NCBI GenBank assembly: GCA_964017235.1
Contig: OZ024930.1
Location: 26,850,614-26,914,613, forward strand
Source: Sabellastarte sp. h YS-2021
Taxonomy: Eukaryota; Annelida; Polychaeta; Sabellida; Sabellidae
Length of the DNA: 64,000 nt
Reading direction: 5' to 3'
Shown here: positions 36,011 through 48,287 of the stretch, in pieces
Layout of the letters: every line of letters starts with the position of its first letter
Numbering within the stretch: position 1 is the first letter of the stretch
The notes under the pieces: model-generated
What the model saw: only the letters and a program-made list of their open reading frames with translations
What the model was told of the DNA's origin: nothing
Database searches by the model: none
Position numbers and translations under genes: made by a program

Positions 36011-36618
36011 AATCTCAAAAGAGGCTATAGGGGTTCACATGTAGAACGCCAAACAATAAACAGGCCCAGTTATAAATTAACAACTTTAAGCTGGGCCCCA
36101 GTACTGAGCCCATGAACACCTAGATGTTCGAAAGCACAGTACCTGGGCCTTAGATTCAAAACTAGCCAATGGGATTAAAAATTATTTTTAACCATAACAA
36201 CAGAGTAATTGTGACTATAAAATTTTTTGTTGCTAATGGTTATACAGTTAATAACGACACCAATACAAATTAAAATTAAAATATAAGAAATTACCAATAC
36301 CCTATATGAGGGCATAATAAATTAAGAATGTATACACAGGAAGCGGTGGCCCGACCATAGGAAGGCACGAACATTCAAAACATCTAAAAGAGTAACATTG
36401 GATTAACATTAGAATACAACAGTGGGATTGTAAGCCCTCTAGAGCCAATCCCTTACTAATAGGCTATTGATTATAATGCAGCTGATGATTACAATACAGC
36501 CTAATTCACATGTCATTATATCTAAGCCAAACTTATTGATATGTAATAATGAATGGATTTTAAATGTTAGAATACAACTTGGATCCCCAAAGGCCCAGTA
36601 GAAAGTTTATTGAATAAC
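36011..36618. other. Non-coding segment between LINE and right 64-bp repeat
   Basis: No ORF. Contains an imperfect palindrome around CCCAGTACTG (36098) and CAGTACCTGGG (36138). May belong to the same inserted unit as the LINE. Confidence 0.35.
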
Positions 36619-36682
36619 ATTTTATTAAAAGTGTTTTATGAGAGCAAATTGAGCGTTTTTGGGAGTTTACAATTTTATTACA
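36619..36682 (+). repeat. 64-bp direct repeat, right copy
   Basis: See 33888-33951. Same orientation, 61 of 64 positions identical by eye. Confidence 0.9.
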
Positions 36683-37193
36683 TAAGATTAACCTATGGTG
36701 AATACTGATAACTCCTGAAGTTGCAAATCCTCCTGACATGCAGCCCTAACTAACCTGTTAGAGGATTTCTCAAAGAGATGATAATGCAATTTCTCCATAA
36801 AATTTGTACCCTACAAAAAAGTATGTGAAGCTTACCATGTCTTAAATTTGTCTCAGTAATTCTGATTGGCAAGACTTTATGACACATCTCATCTTGTACC
36901 GCCACTTTATGGCATATGCCAGATTTACAAAACCAAGCATTATTTGAAAGAAAATCACCAAACCTTTCTTCACCTCAAAATAAGATGCTGAATAGAAATG
37001 TCCTGTTTTTCTATCATTTGGAAGCATGACTCCGAATAAATAACACTCATATTAGGCATAATAGCTGTGTGGAAGATCCAGGTAATTCAGATGATGTATG
37101 TAATTGGGCTATTTATTTTCTTTTTATTGTTTTCCCTGCGTGCCTAAAGTTCATATGATATCAACCAAGCCATTTAATGTTCATTTTTCCTTC

Positions 37194-37457
37194 AGCTGAT
37201 CATTTCACATGCAGAGGAAAACAACAACAACAAAATGTATTTGAAAAAAATCCAAAATTTAACACAATCTGTAACATTTTCTGCACTTTTCAATGCCATA
37301 GGAGTGGCATATATTAAAATGCTTTAGCTTATCATTTCACATGCAGAGGAAAACAAGAACAACAACAACAATGTATTGGAAAAATATACAAAATTTAACA
37401 AAATCTGTAACATTTTCTGCACTTTCCAATGCCATACGAGTGGCATATCTTAAAGTG
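37194..37457 (+). repeat. Tandem duplication of about 131 bp
   Basis: 37194-37325 and 37327-37457 share ATCATTTCACATGCAGAGGA, AAATTTAACA, ATCTGTAACATTTTCTGCAC and GAGTGGCATAT. The first third differs by an AAC-rich microsatellite. Confidence 0.85.
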
Positions 37458-37469
37458 GTAATTGCAGAG

Positions 37470-37610
37470 ATTCCTCATCAGCTGAATGGTTTCAACTTTT
37501 GCAATTAACCAAATTGGTGGTTATGGGTTCAAAGCCAGCCCAAAGTAATAGGATTCATTGTGGAGCCTAGCTGTTGAATGGGCTATAAAAGCCAGTTTGG
37601 ACGTTTTTAG
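37470..37610 (+). mobile_element. Diverged SINE family 2-like copy
   Basis: GGTTATGGGTTCAAAGCC resembles a B box, and AGCTGTTGAATGGGCTATAA corresponds to GGCTGTTGAACGGGACGTAA of the copy at 26338-26485. The head is poorly preserved. Confidence 0.4.
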
Positions 37611-39005
37611 ATGATAACAAATTAGTTCTTTGTACCCAAAAAATTATATACTATTAGTTTTACATTTATAACTACCAGAACACAAAATCATTATTGCACA
37701 CATATAACACACACAGTTTATAGAAAGGCCTTAACCAAAAATGGCAAATAACTCGATAATGCAATTTCTCCATGAAATTAACTCCCTAAATCAATCTACA
37801 GTCAATTGGCTTCGGTAAATCAGGAAGATGTAGCGGAAGTCAAAGAAATTAAATAGAAGCTCTTACACAGTTCAAAACATCATTACAAACTTCCTTTTTG
37901 TGAACTCCCAATACTTGAGGAAATCTCCCAGTTTTGCAACTCTGTATCCTTGAACTAAATCTCAAGTAAGCAGGATTGGAAGTAGATTATGTGTGTTCGG
38001 AGCTAAAAGCAAATATGATCGATGAAAAATAGTTTTTGTCCATATAAAAACGAAGTCAAAATGATTTATAGTTACTGAGAGTTTTGTTTCTACTTAGTCG
38101 TTGTTCTTTTATTTATTGACATGTATGTACAGAACTTCAAAAACCACAGATTCAATATTGTTTCTAACATTGTGAAATCATTATAGTACTTCATGTATAA
38201 AAGTAAAATTATCATAAAATATTTTTGACTGGCCTTATTGGTAAAAGCGACTTCTTCCAACTTAAGTCTCTATTTTAATTCTTTTAAACCCAAATTGAAA
38301 ATTTTTATAAATATTCTGACAACTTAAGATTCTTAATATTTTTTCTTAAGATTTTGCAACAACCGCAACATATTAAACTACAGAGTAAAATTTAGGTCAC
38401 AAGTTCACAAGGCCAAAAAGAACTTCAACAGCAATATCATGCTACATGTCTACAAAGATAGAAAGAAAAATGCTTATTTATTTCCTGAAACTATCCAGCT
38501 GCAAAATCTTTCTGGGATATTTAGAAAAAAATATCTGATGACATTAGCATTGATTAATTTGCTGGTCAAATTAAATCTAGACCTCCACTGATTGTCAAAA
38601 GGAATGAAAAATAAACAAAAACTACTATCCATAGATATGAAGATGCTGAAAGACTGAATAAGAGCATTCTTAGTGAATAGGAAATGATCATAGATTTACT
38701 GTTTTCTAAGAGCAAATAAGATAGAAGTAGAAAAATTCAGTGGATTATTGGAACTGGACAAAAATTATTGGGGATACAACACAAAAATACACATTTCCTA
38801 GAGAGGAGACACAGAGAAGAAACAAAATGATTTAGAATGGATTGGATTTATATAAAGTTAGACATATTTAATTCAAAATGAGACAACAGTTGATGATAAA
38901 TTGCCTCAGGTCCAAAGAAAGATAATAAAAGCCCCAGTTGGGGAATATATATATATTATTGTAATGATAACACACATATACACATCTAGTTGTATATACA
39001 ATTGT

Positions 39006-39400
39006 AACAAACATGGTGATGACTTTGAGGCCACCTTAGTGATTCAAGGTGACAAAGGCCAAGGCAGAAAATTAAAAGGTGGCCCTATCTTGTGGTTAGC
39101 AAGTAAGGTCACCTTAAAGTTTTAAACAATTTTCATTGAAGTTAATGGTGGCCTCAAAGTAAGGTTAAACTGACACCCTAGTCATGGGAGATGCTACATT
39201 TATGACCTGTACCGTTATGATTACGTCATGAGAACCTTAAGGCCACCTTAAATGCATAATATAGAGATAAAGAAAACAGATAAAGATTAAGTTGGCCCTA
39301 TCTTGTGGTTAGCAAGTAAGGTCAGCTTAAGTGCATTTTGAATGATTTTGGTTTAAGTTAGGGTGGCCTCAAAGTAAATATGTGATTTTAATCCACTTTC
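39006..39400. repeat. Element B 3' repeat region: two diverged copies
   Basis: GGCCCTATCTTGTGGTTAGC followed by AAGTAAGGTCA occurs at about 39080 and 39294, about 214 bp apart, each between GGCCACCTTA-type and GGTGGCCTCAAAGTAA blocks. Palindrome-like AAGGTCACCTTAA sequences recur, as in the B repeats of element C. Confidence 0.6.
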
Positions 39401-39487
39401 AGGTCATGAAGCTGTTATGGTTAACTTTAGCAAATCTTTATAGTTTATTATAGTAAAACATGAGTTTTGAACTTTACTGAAATTTTG

Positions 39488-40518
39488 TTAAATTAACTTT
39501 TTTGTGGAAAAGAGGAAGCCCCCAAACCCCAAGTAGGAGGTAGAGTGTAGGTTACTTTGGAAAGCCCTGGCCACAGGATCAGAAGCATTGTGATCCATTG
39601 TGATGTATCTCTAGATGCATTCCGACGTCCAGGTGCCATGGCTTTGAATGTCCTGAAGAGCCACATTTGCATTAAAGGCGTAGGTGGCACCTGAACGCCC
39701 GAAGTCGTGAAATGTAAGATTTGCATCTTGCAATTGCAATTTAGCAAGTATCATTTTGAAGTGACGCCTAACCTGAGTATCAGTCATAGGGAACCAACCC
39801 TGGGATGTCTTGTATTGAAATAAAGGTGCATTCTTTGCACCGGAGGTGATGGACAAGAGGTTTTTGATTGCCATGACTGGACAAATTGGGTTGGACCCTA
39901 GAGCTGGGATTTTTATTAACTTCACTGTATCTTTACTTTGCAGGGATTTTGACCATTTCAGAAGTAGGTGAATTCCAGGTGTTGCAAAATATACATCAGC
40001 TCTAGAGAGGTGATATAGTGGGGAGTATGCTTTCCTTGTGTGAGGGACCAAATTCGATATTCTGAGAAATGAAAAGAAAGCCAGTGTGTATATTGCTTTG
40101 ATTACCTGTCCCATGTATGTGGTGTCACAAGCTCTAACTATAAGTTGGAGAGTGTCAATGTCAATGATTTTCTTTAACGAAACATTAAAGGGTCTGTGTA
40201 GAATTATGGCTTTTTGAAAATACTTAATCCTTGGGTCCTCAAAAGGCTGTGTGAAGAGGCCTAACAGGGCCAATTTGGTTTTAACTGCAGACAAGTGGTT
40301 GGCCATAGCTGTGGCAGAATATTTGTTTGTGTATAGAAACTGAAGATAAGCAATCAATATCAAGGGTGAAATGTGTTTCACTTGTATGTGCATGAAAACA
40401 GTAAAAGCAATAAATAGACGAAACATACTATTGTAGTTTCTTTGTGCTGAAGGTCTGAAGGGCATGTGGGTTTTCTGAAGGCCCTTACGAATGAGGTTGG
40501 AAATGGCTGGGCTAAACT
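39488..40518 (-). pseudogene. Element B tyrosine recombinase, inactivated
   Basis: The frame is open from a 3'-splice-like TGTTGTCTTTTGTAG (AG at 40519-40520 on the minus strand), with no ATG start. N-terminal part: GLQKTHMPFRPSAQRNY and ANHLSAVKTKLALLG. The catalytic domain keeps Arg in FSFLRISNLVP and Lys in LLLKWSKSLQ. The HxxR motif, however, reads HDFG (Arg to Gly), and a TAG at 39611-39613 replaces the Trp before the expected nucleophile Tyr (element C has VWRY here; B has stop then RYIT). The frame continues after that stop to 39488. Nearly full length, so inactivation may be fairly recent. Confidence 0.8.
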
Positions 40519-40555
40519 CTACAAAAGACAACAATATATGACATTAATGTGTATT

Positions 40556-43168
40556 CTAGATAGACCAGTCAATGGTAGTGTGTTGTATGTTAACCTCATC
40601 CCACTGATGTGTGGGCAACAATTGATCTAATTTGATCTGAGGATGGGCTGTGATGGTCCATCTTGAAAGGAGGTCAGCAACGACATTAGCTTTACCTGCA
40701 ATGTGTCATACTTGCACTTCAATATTGCTTCTAGAAGCCTCAAACTGAATGTTACGGGCTATTGCAGCCAAGGTTAGGTCCCTAGTCCTACCAGTGTTGA
40801 GGACATAGACTACAGCCTCATTATCACAAGCAATTGCTATCTTACTGTTAGCCCAGGAGTGGTGCCAGACCCTGAGGGCCACCAAAATGTTTAAGATTTC
40901 AAGGTGGGCTATGTTCATGTCAAGGTATCCTAGGGGTAAACTAAGGGTGTAAACTCTGGCGCCCCACCTGGCCCCTAGTCCCCGTAAGCTGGCATCCAGC
41001 TCAATTGAGCATTTAACAGGCTTTTGATCAAAGAAGACGACACCATTGAAAGTGGGCATGAATTTCACAAACCAATTAATGTCCCTTTTTGCATCTATTG
41101 TCAGGGCTGTGTGACCTTTGTCTTTCATTGACCTTAGGAAATCTAACAGTCGATTTAGGAAGAACCTAGATGATGTCACATACAAAAGACTGCCTAGTAA
41201 TGACTGCAACTGATGCTTGTCACAGTGACTTTTGTGACACCAATATTTCTTGCATCTTGGCCTGTGGAATGGCCAGAGTGAAGCTAACTGTATCAACCAT
41301 GATGCCTAAGCAATGCATAGACATTGTAGGAGCTACTAACTTTTTCATGGAAATTTCAAAGCCTATGTGGCAAAGAAGTGATGGAGAGCATCAAAAGAGG
41401 CGTCAATCTTACTTGGAACGTCAATTCCTAAGATATCATCGATATAATTCATGACGTCATAACCTTTCTGACACATGATATGACGCACAGCATCACTTAA
41501 GCATTGAAACAGAGTGCTCCCATGGTGATACCCGAAGGGAAGGCAGGTGTCAACGTACCAGTTGACGTGATGCAAACCTAACAGATCATAATCCCTGGGG
41601 TCTAATTTTACATGGCGAAAAGCCCTACTTATGTCGACTTTATACAACTGGCAACCCCTACCCAAAGTCTTGATTTGCTGAGTGATATTGTCAATAGTTG
41701 GAAGTTTCAGTATAAAAGGAGTGTCCAAATAAATATCTTTGGAAATTCCAGCATTGACAGAAGTACCATGTGGAAAACTGAGGTCAATAATGACCCTCCT
41801 GTGGAAGCTATCTGGCTTCTCTCTGCTCATAAAGGGAGATCTATGTAACCGTGAAAAAGGGGGTTGAGTATAAGGACCCAGGATGGCCTTGTGTGCTATC
41901 TCCTCTTGCAAATAAGCCTTTATGTCATTAGGATAAGCTTTGGCCGAGGAATGGTTATCTGAATGACTCACTAACTGGGCTTCCCTGTTAAAGTCCAAGG
42001 GGAAGCCAAAGTGTATCAATAGGGGAAGCTGCCTATCCCAGTATCCCTGTAAGTGCTTATCCCATGCATCAGGGTTCAGTTGGGAGTCGACCATAATTTG
42101 GGAATGCATAAAGTTATTTTCACCTGACTTCTTAATTTCCTTGTGTAATGACAGTGGATCAAGTGATGATTGGTTAACAAAGACTTCCTGAGGGAGTTTC
42201 AGTTCACCTAAAGGAATAAAACCAACTTTGAACTTGGTATTAGCTTCCCACTGCTGCAAAGTTTGACAAGGGGGTAAGAATTCTTTGTAACTTCTCTTAA
42301 CCTTATGGCGTAAATCAAGGTCATATTTTGTGTTGTTTGTGCTCTCAACCTTGAGGTTCATATGAGCATCAGGGCTCTTTGTGCTTGTACTATAGTTACC
42401 TATAACCTCATCTTTATGTCTCTGGGCTTGAGTGTGATGACACCCTTGATTTTTGACAATAACCTGGGCTGCTTTTTACTTGAGTTTACCCTTTTCACCT
42501 ATTCTGGGGTTGATTATGATGGAAGCGCCACTTTGTGACGCCTTTCTACATTTAAGATCCAGATTAGGGCCAGTACCAGGGATGATATCAGTCTGAGCAT
42601 GGAAGGTATTGTCAGCATCACAGGCGTATTCAGAAATGACATCGCCGCCCTTTTGAAGTATGTGAAACCTATTGGTGCACTCAATGACCTCTTTGTGGTC
42701 ACTTACCTTGACCTTAGGCAGATGATCCATACAAGTGTGATCAGATAAACCTTTGCTATGATCAAGGAAATGACTGGCCCGGCCAGTGACAGTATGATTG
42801 TTATTTACATTATTTTGTGAACTTATTCTGTCTCTGTACTGGCCACTGACTCTATTTTGGCCAGACTTACCTTGGTTGGGGGAAGCCCAACTGGTAGCCA
42901 TACTAGGCGTGGCTAATGAGTTCCCACCTCTGGGGCATTTGACCACCTGGGCCTAAGAGTAATTCTTATACTTGTACACATCCAGTTTCCAGTTGGTACT
43001 TACCCCATTGAACGTACGACAAGTAGTTACAATTCTACCTTTGTAAGTTCTGTTAGAATATTTACCATGAACTTGTGATTGGTTAGTACTCAAGAGTTGT
43101 TGAGGGGTCTGCCCCATATGACCTTTAACTACTTTAGAGCTTGGCACTGCATTGCTGCAGTGCTTCAT
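40556..43168 (-). pseudogene. Element B ORF2: reverse transcriptase and RNase H, disrupted
   Basis: ATG at 43166-43168 overlaps the gag stop (ATGA). The linker carries in-frame stops at 42953-42955 and 42476-42478. RT: FGFPLDFNRE, KAILGPYTQPPF, RRVIIDLSFPHG, YKVDISRAFRHV, FGYHHGSTLF and YIDD at 41435-41446. Two frameshifts follow (near 41366 and 41230). A five-codon deletion lies in LLYVTSSRFFLNR compared with LLYISKCVKSSRFF of element C. RNase H: IELDASLRGLG, HLEILNILVALR, CDNEAVVYVLN, then a TGA before HIAGKANVVADLLSRW. The ORF ends DWSI and TAG at 40556-40558, like the DWSI end of element C. Confidence 0.85.
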
Positions 43169-44104
43169 TCATTTTTTACCTCCTTATTTTTCTTTGCATT
43201 TCTACAATCTTTTTGTGGGTGGGGGAAACGCTTCCCTACCCCAAAACAATGACTACATATGTGTGTGTAATTGTGGCGATTTGTGACGTGGTCACTGGTG
43301 TGGGAGCATTTACCCATCTGAAAAAATTTACATGGGGTACCTTGCACAGTATTATGTGATTTTTTTACCCTGGGAGGATGAAGTTGAAACCACTTTTTGG
43401 GCATGTGCCCTTCTAATGCGGTCAATTTTCTCAGTCATGTGCCACTCAACTTTGCCCTCTTCCATGCGACACAGAAGCAGGGCATGGGCTCCTTTAGCAG
43501 AGGCCCACCCAAAGTTCTGGGCATCCTCCATTATTTCAGTCATATAGTCTAACATGCAATTTTTTATCTTGACATTTTTTTCTTCTCTAATTATGTTGCA
43601 TAATCCACAGACCCATTAAAATATACTGAGACTATCATAAGATACTCTATTTTTTGCAGTACCTGACAAAATATAGTTGTGGGGCCATGGGACCTGGCGT
43701 TTTACAAATATTTGCCCCTGGGCCCCTCTTTGTGACTTGAACGTACCTTTTTCGTTCAATGTGGTTAATTCCTTCAACCTTTGATCCACAGCCTCTTGAA
43801 CTTGCTGGGATCCCTTCAACATATGAACACTGGGAATAATAGCGTCATTCTCAGCGTCACTCTCCTCCTGATCTGACAAAATGTTGACACCCTCTCAGAG
43901 GAAGTTGAAGGTGCCTGCTGACATCCGCCCTGCAGCCGCTCCTCTGTCCTGTCCATTCTCTGCTCCATACTTGACAATCTGGAACTAATAGAGTTTAATG
44001 CCATCAAAATCTCTTGACTTAGATTGTCAGAGTTTGGTACACTTTGAGTACTGGAAGTACTTACTTCCAAGGAATCATTACTTTTGAACTGGCACTTGCT
44101 TCCT
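43165..44104 (-). pseudogene. Element B gag-like ORF1, disrupted and N-terminally truncated
   Basis: Fragments in different frames read GSKCQFK (end of the N-terminal Cys/His motif, near 44095), a coiled-coil-like SSRLSSMEQRMDRTEERLQ, KRQVPWPHNYILSGT, YMTEIMEDAQNFGWASAKG, IDRIRRAHAQK, and the CCCH-like CKFFQMGKCSHTSDH followed by HICSHCFGVGK and DCRNAKK. Several frameshifts and stops break it. The gag start and first Cys pair are missing. The terminal TGA (43165-43167) overlaps the ORF2 ATG by four bases. Confidence 0.75.
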
Positions 44105-44407
44105 AACTTTCAAACTATAAGGTATTACTGGCCACAAGTACAAGTACTTCAATAAGTCTAGATTTCAAAACCATGAGGTATTACTGACCATAAGACGTGA
44201 ACACTCACTATACGTTATTAAATAATTAACCTAGACTGATGTAAGTTTTAACATTACTGTGCCACAATTGTCACTCAATGAATACTATTCAATACTATCA
44301 TTACTGCATTATAAAATTTAGTCCAAAATCAGAGCTGTATGACATATTACAGGGCATCCAGACGTGAACACTCACTGTTAAAATCTGCAGCCAGCAACGC
44401 GGACTGA

Positions 44408-45301
44408 AGAAGACAATTTTATTAGTATGCAGCAATTAGCTGGTAGTAATACTAAACCATACTATTATTACTGTTTTGTGCGATATAAATCATGATTCAC
44501 ATTAACTCCAACTGCATAATCATTTAAATATTCACATTCCTTTCAAACAACATCAATGTCAAATAATTGGTGTAAATATTATTCCAATCTGGTCACCTAT
44601 ACAAAGGAAACCCAACAATACTAAAAACTCTATTTAATACAAATGGCAAACGTTACATACTCTCACCAATACAAAGTTATATTATCAAAACATTACCGGT
44701 ACATATTAAATGTCACCCGTCAACCTCACTGTACACATCACCAGAAATCACAGAACCATGAAGTTGTACACTTAAAATAAAAGAATGATCACAAACTAGT
44801 AAAAGAAGTACTAAAAAGAAATTAAAATAGCTTTTATACAACTTAAGAAATTTCGTCTGTACACCTTGACTTTCCTTTCAAGAGTGAAGCATGCTTGCAA
44901 AACCGCGGGAATATTTAATTTAAAGGGGTCAAATGTCATCCAATGACAAAATAGTACTATAAGGACAAGAATATTGTTTTAAAATTCGACCAGCAGCAAT
45001 GAGAGGCGTATGCCTTGCAGTCCTAATTGAGAAATTAGGATCCTGCACTGACAATACAAGCATGTGTCTGTTTAGAAAGCTTAGATATTAGCAATATAAT
45101 TCTGGGCTCCATTATAGCTGTGCTACTGTTAAGAGGTTACTTCCTGGCCTCCCTGGTGATGTATTCAGAAGCCTTATCTTGTCGGCAGTGCAACAGCTAT
45201 TATCAGGAACATTATCACAGAGATCGTAGATCTCCTGGCCATTTCAAAAATCTTTGAAAATGAGCCTCTCTCTTTAGAGAACTTACTTAATATCTTTTCA
45301 G
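44408..45301. other. Intergenic or element B leader, no gene recognised
   Basis: AT-rich. AGACGTGAACACTCACT occurs near 44192 and 44361, and a GGTATTACTG block is repeated near 44121 and 44175, so the leader just left of here is internally repetitive. The 5' end of element B could not be placed. Confidence 0.35.
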
Positions 45302-45437
45302 TCATAACTGTTCTATGACTTATCTCATTGGTCATATGACTAATTGTTTCTGTATTACAACTTGTTTAATGAACTCCTTTGATGACATGATTGATTGTGA
45401 TGTAAGACTGAAGCTGGTTCATCTGTTCCACGAAAAG
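45302..45437 (+). CDS. Candidate exon of an unknown host gene (partial)
   Basis: TATCTTTTCAG (AG at 45300-45301) precedes a 136-nt segment ending AAAAG|GTAAGT (GT at 45438-45439), a consensus donor. One frame is open throughout (45 codons after one base); the other two contain stops within the first five codons. It could also be a first coding exon starting at ATG 45370 (MNSFDDMIDC to HLFHEK). The sequence is not recognised, and no partner exon was found. Cys/Met richness in the 5' half makes the internal-exon reading doubtful. Confidence 0.3.
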
Positions 45438-45635
45438 GTAAGTCTTCAGGGTTCTTTAATTTTTTAGGTTATTTTTGCCCTTTAACAAAATATTAGCAGC
45501 ATTATTTTTGTTGCCAAAAGGTTGAAAAAAGTTCATGAGATCAGTTTGGATGATCTTACATAGCAGACAATGGAAAAAAATAAGCTATAAGAGCTATAAA
45601 AGCGATATATATTTTGGTTTACAGTTTTAGGGATA

Positions 45636-45868
45636 GGGGCCATGGTGGCAGAGTGGTAACACTCTCGCCTCCCACCTTTGAGATTGGGGTTCGGTTCCTG
45701 GCCCGACCTCTAGTGAGAAATCTGGTAGTTGCTTGCTGTTGGTCAACAGTTTACAGTACAGAACCTTGACCAACTGTATGTACTGGTTTCCTCCGCTCAA
45801 AAACTACCCGTCGCGATATGACCTATACAATGTGTTGAAAGTCACGTTAAAACCCAAATAAACAAACA
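45636..45868 (+). mobile_element. tRNA-derived SINE, family 1, full length
   Basis: Head GGGGCCATGGTGGCAGAGTG with A-box-like TGGCAGAGTGGT, B box GGTTCGGTTCC near 45690, and tail GTTAAAACCCAAATAAACAA. Target duplication TTTTAGGGATA at 45625-45635 and TTTTACGGATA at 45869-45879 (one mismatch). Confidence 0.9.
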
Positions 45869-45879
45869 TTTTACGGATA

Positions 45880-46980
45880 AAAGACAGGACCAAGAAACCA
45901 AGACACTGAAAATGGATCAGGCCCGTATTAAGGCGAGCAAATAAATAAGAAAAACGGAAACATAGATCTTTCTGAATGGAATGGCAAATATGAAAAAAAT
46001 AATATTCACCTTACCTGCTAAACAATCCAGCAACCAATAGATGACTTTCAAATCTGTAACTGAAGGAGCAATAAGAGAAATTGTTATTCCCCTGCCATCT
46101 TAGAGTAGTGGTTAATAGGTTGATGTGTTTCATTCGCTAGATTGATATCAATAACAAACTTCTACTTAAATGGATCAATAACTTAGGACTTTAGAACTGA
46201 AGCTTTAGATTTATTTAGATTCCTTTTGATTGTGACATGTTTGACCTCAATTTGGCTTTACTGAGTTTTAATAATACTTAAATTATTAATAGCCCTGTTT
46301 GATCAGTTTTATAACCCACCACGAAGAACAAGTTGTAATCTTGTAGCACTTTTACCTCGATGAAAAATTAAAAAGTGTTTATTGATGGGAAGTGTGACTC
46401 ACTCGTCTGAAAAGGATAAACAATACATTAAGAAAAGAGCAACCATGCATTCCACTTATCCTCATACAAATTGTGGAACAACAAAATGAATGGGAAAACT
46501 GAACATTGAATGCAAAATTCTTTGATGTTTCTAGGCTAGTAAAAAAATACAGGTAAAAATTGAAATTTAAAGAAAAGAGAAAATATTGAAGCCAATGAAA
46601 AAAAAATAAATCTCACAACACACCTACCTGTGAAGCAAAATAAAATAAATGAGACTCAGATAACTAGATCAGCAACATAATTTTCAAATCCGGGAATCTT
46701 TGTAACATTAATAAAATATATTTGAAGCAAGTATTTCCTCTACTGATTTCCTCTATTTCAACTAAAATCAAATTCCAAACAAACTGGGGCACTATAATAT
46801 GTTACAGTTTCGTCCTCACCACTTACTGACATGTAAATAAAAGAATTTATCTTGGTTTACAACTATTTCACCAGTGTTTCCTCTTCTGTTTATCCATCTC
46901 TACTGTGGTACTGATTTGATTGGCTTGGGGATGGACATACTTTCGTATTTATTAATTTCAAAAATATCACAAAATAAAGG
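45880..46980. other. Intergenic, no gene recognised
   Basis: AT-rich. No ORF with a domain. Ends at the 3' terminus of element C. Confidence 0.45.
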
Positions 46981-47351
46981 TACAGTGCCCCTACAGTTGA
47001 GTACGATTTGACACAGAATAAGAAGCACAAATGGGATAAAATATTTTAATTATTATTTTCTACTTTTATGTACAATACTACAGGAATCTTTAAGGTCACC
47101 CTAAGTGATTTGAAGACAACTCAGATGTAAGGCCCCCTTAAATTAAGTTAAGGTTAAGCAATTTTACCATTACAGTTACATATTCAGAAAAGTCAATTAT
47201 AGTCCATATTACATAACATTTGGGGTGGCCTTAAAGAACAAGAAGTTAAACCTACTTCTTACCAAATATTAAGGTGACCTTTAAACATGACTTTAAGTTA
47301 CACATGACAAGAAGACAAAAGTGTATATTTGAGGTAGATGCCCAACCTCCA
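46981..47351 (-). repeat. Element C B2 repeat (3' terminus)
   Basis: 371 bp, nearly identical to 48288-48658. Outer end on the plus strand is TACAGTGCCCCTACAG. Contains AAGGTCACCCTAAG and TTAAGGTGACCTTTAA palindrome-like motifs. Confidence 0.95.
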
Positions 47352-48106
47352 GCAATTAAAATGAGAATAAAAAAAATTAGAAACACGTTCCTCACTAAAA
47401 ACCCTCACCATTCCTCACTAAAAACTCATAAAAGTTCAGTCCTGCATCCAGCCTATCTGAAGCCTAGTTGGCCGAAAAATACGGCCCTTACTACTAACAT
47501 CACACAGTTGAACGTGTTCTGTTTTGAATAGCCCCTAGTATACATGAGCAAGTGATAAATGGAAATCGAACATAGAAATACATATTCTTCATTAGGTGAC
47601 TTCTGTTGGTGTTATGGCGACCAAGTAGTGTTTTCCCAAATCTTGGGTGCCACAGATCTACAACTACATACAACTGAGTTAGTATATAGACAAAATACAT
47701 GGGTACACACATGCATGATGTAATGACTATAACTAGCCACATCACACTTAATTTATATATATATGTACACTGTTACAAGTTACTACAAATTTTACAGTGA
47801 ATTTTGTTCTTCCGCCCCTGTTACAGGCGATAATTTTGGAAAATTTTGGAAAAAAGACCCTGAAATTAATGAAAAATGACTTAACATGGTGGGACCCTTT
47901 CAGGTCTACTCAAGGAGACAGGGAGGGAGGCCCCATACTAGCTAACAAGCGCCAATGCTGTGAACCCCATTGGTAACTAGCTAGGGGCACATACATGGAA
48001 CTCACCCCCTCCCCTGCGCCACAAGAGGTGTTGAGTTAGGTTCGCAGAGGGCCAACCTCCCGAATCTTGCTCCTATATGAAATGAGATGAACCAGGGTGG
48101 GGGGTG
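47352..48106. other. 755-bp block between A2 and B2 of element C
   Basis: Not present in A1 or B1. No domain-bearing ORF. It contains ATATATATATAT near 47754, a repeat-poor middle and a G-rich GGTGGGGGGTGGG at 48094-48106 next to A2. It is either a later insertion or a genuine part of the 3' region. Confidence 0.6.
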
Positions 48107-48287
48107 GGTAAAACTCCAGTGTAAAATGGCGTCTTGCCTCTTTGACTTTACAATGTTGAATGAACTATAAATGAATTTGGCGCCAATATTAATTAGCAAT
48201 ACCCCAATACCCAATCAAAGGTATTCATACACAAGAATAATTTTCACTGGGAGCACTGAATAAGGTCGATCTTGATGCTCCACCCGC
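48107..48287 (-). repeat. Element C A2 repeat
   Basis: Matches A1 (53589-53768) from TAAAACTCCAGTG to GCTCCACCCGCTA with a one-base indel and about six substitutions. Confidence 0.95.

Larger units (their letters stand above)
36683..38934. other. Intergenic, no gene recognised
   Basis: AT-rich. Holds the 131-bp tandem duplication (37194-37457) and a diverged SINE (about 37470-37610). Otherwise nothing was recognised. Confidence 0.4.
38935..44400 (-). mobile_element. Element B: broken DIRS/Ngaro-type retrotransposon
   Basis: Gag, RT-RH and YR lie in order on the minus strand. The 3' limit is set tentatively at CAGTTGGGG (38935), which on the minus strand reads CCCCAACTG, like the ACTG ends of C and D. 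The 5' limit is uncertain. CCAGCAACGCGGACTGA at 44391-44407 resembles CCAGCAACCCAGACTGA in the leader of element C (near 53431), so the leader reaches at least there. Confidence 0.75.

Noticed and set aside
38935..44400. DIRS1-type inverted terminal repeats or a DAM-like methyltransferase in these elements
   Set aside because: I looked for both. Only split direct repeats (C, D) were found, and no methyltransferase motif is readable in any copy.
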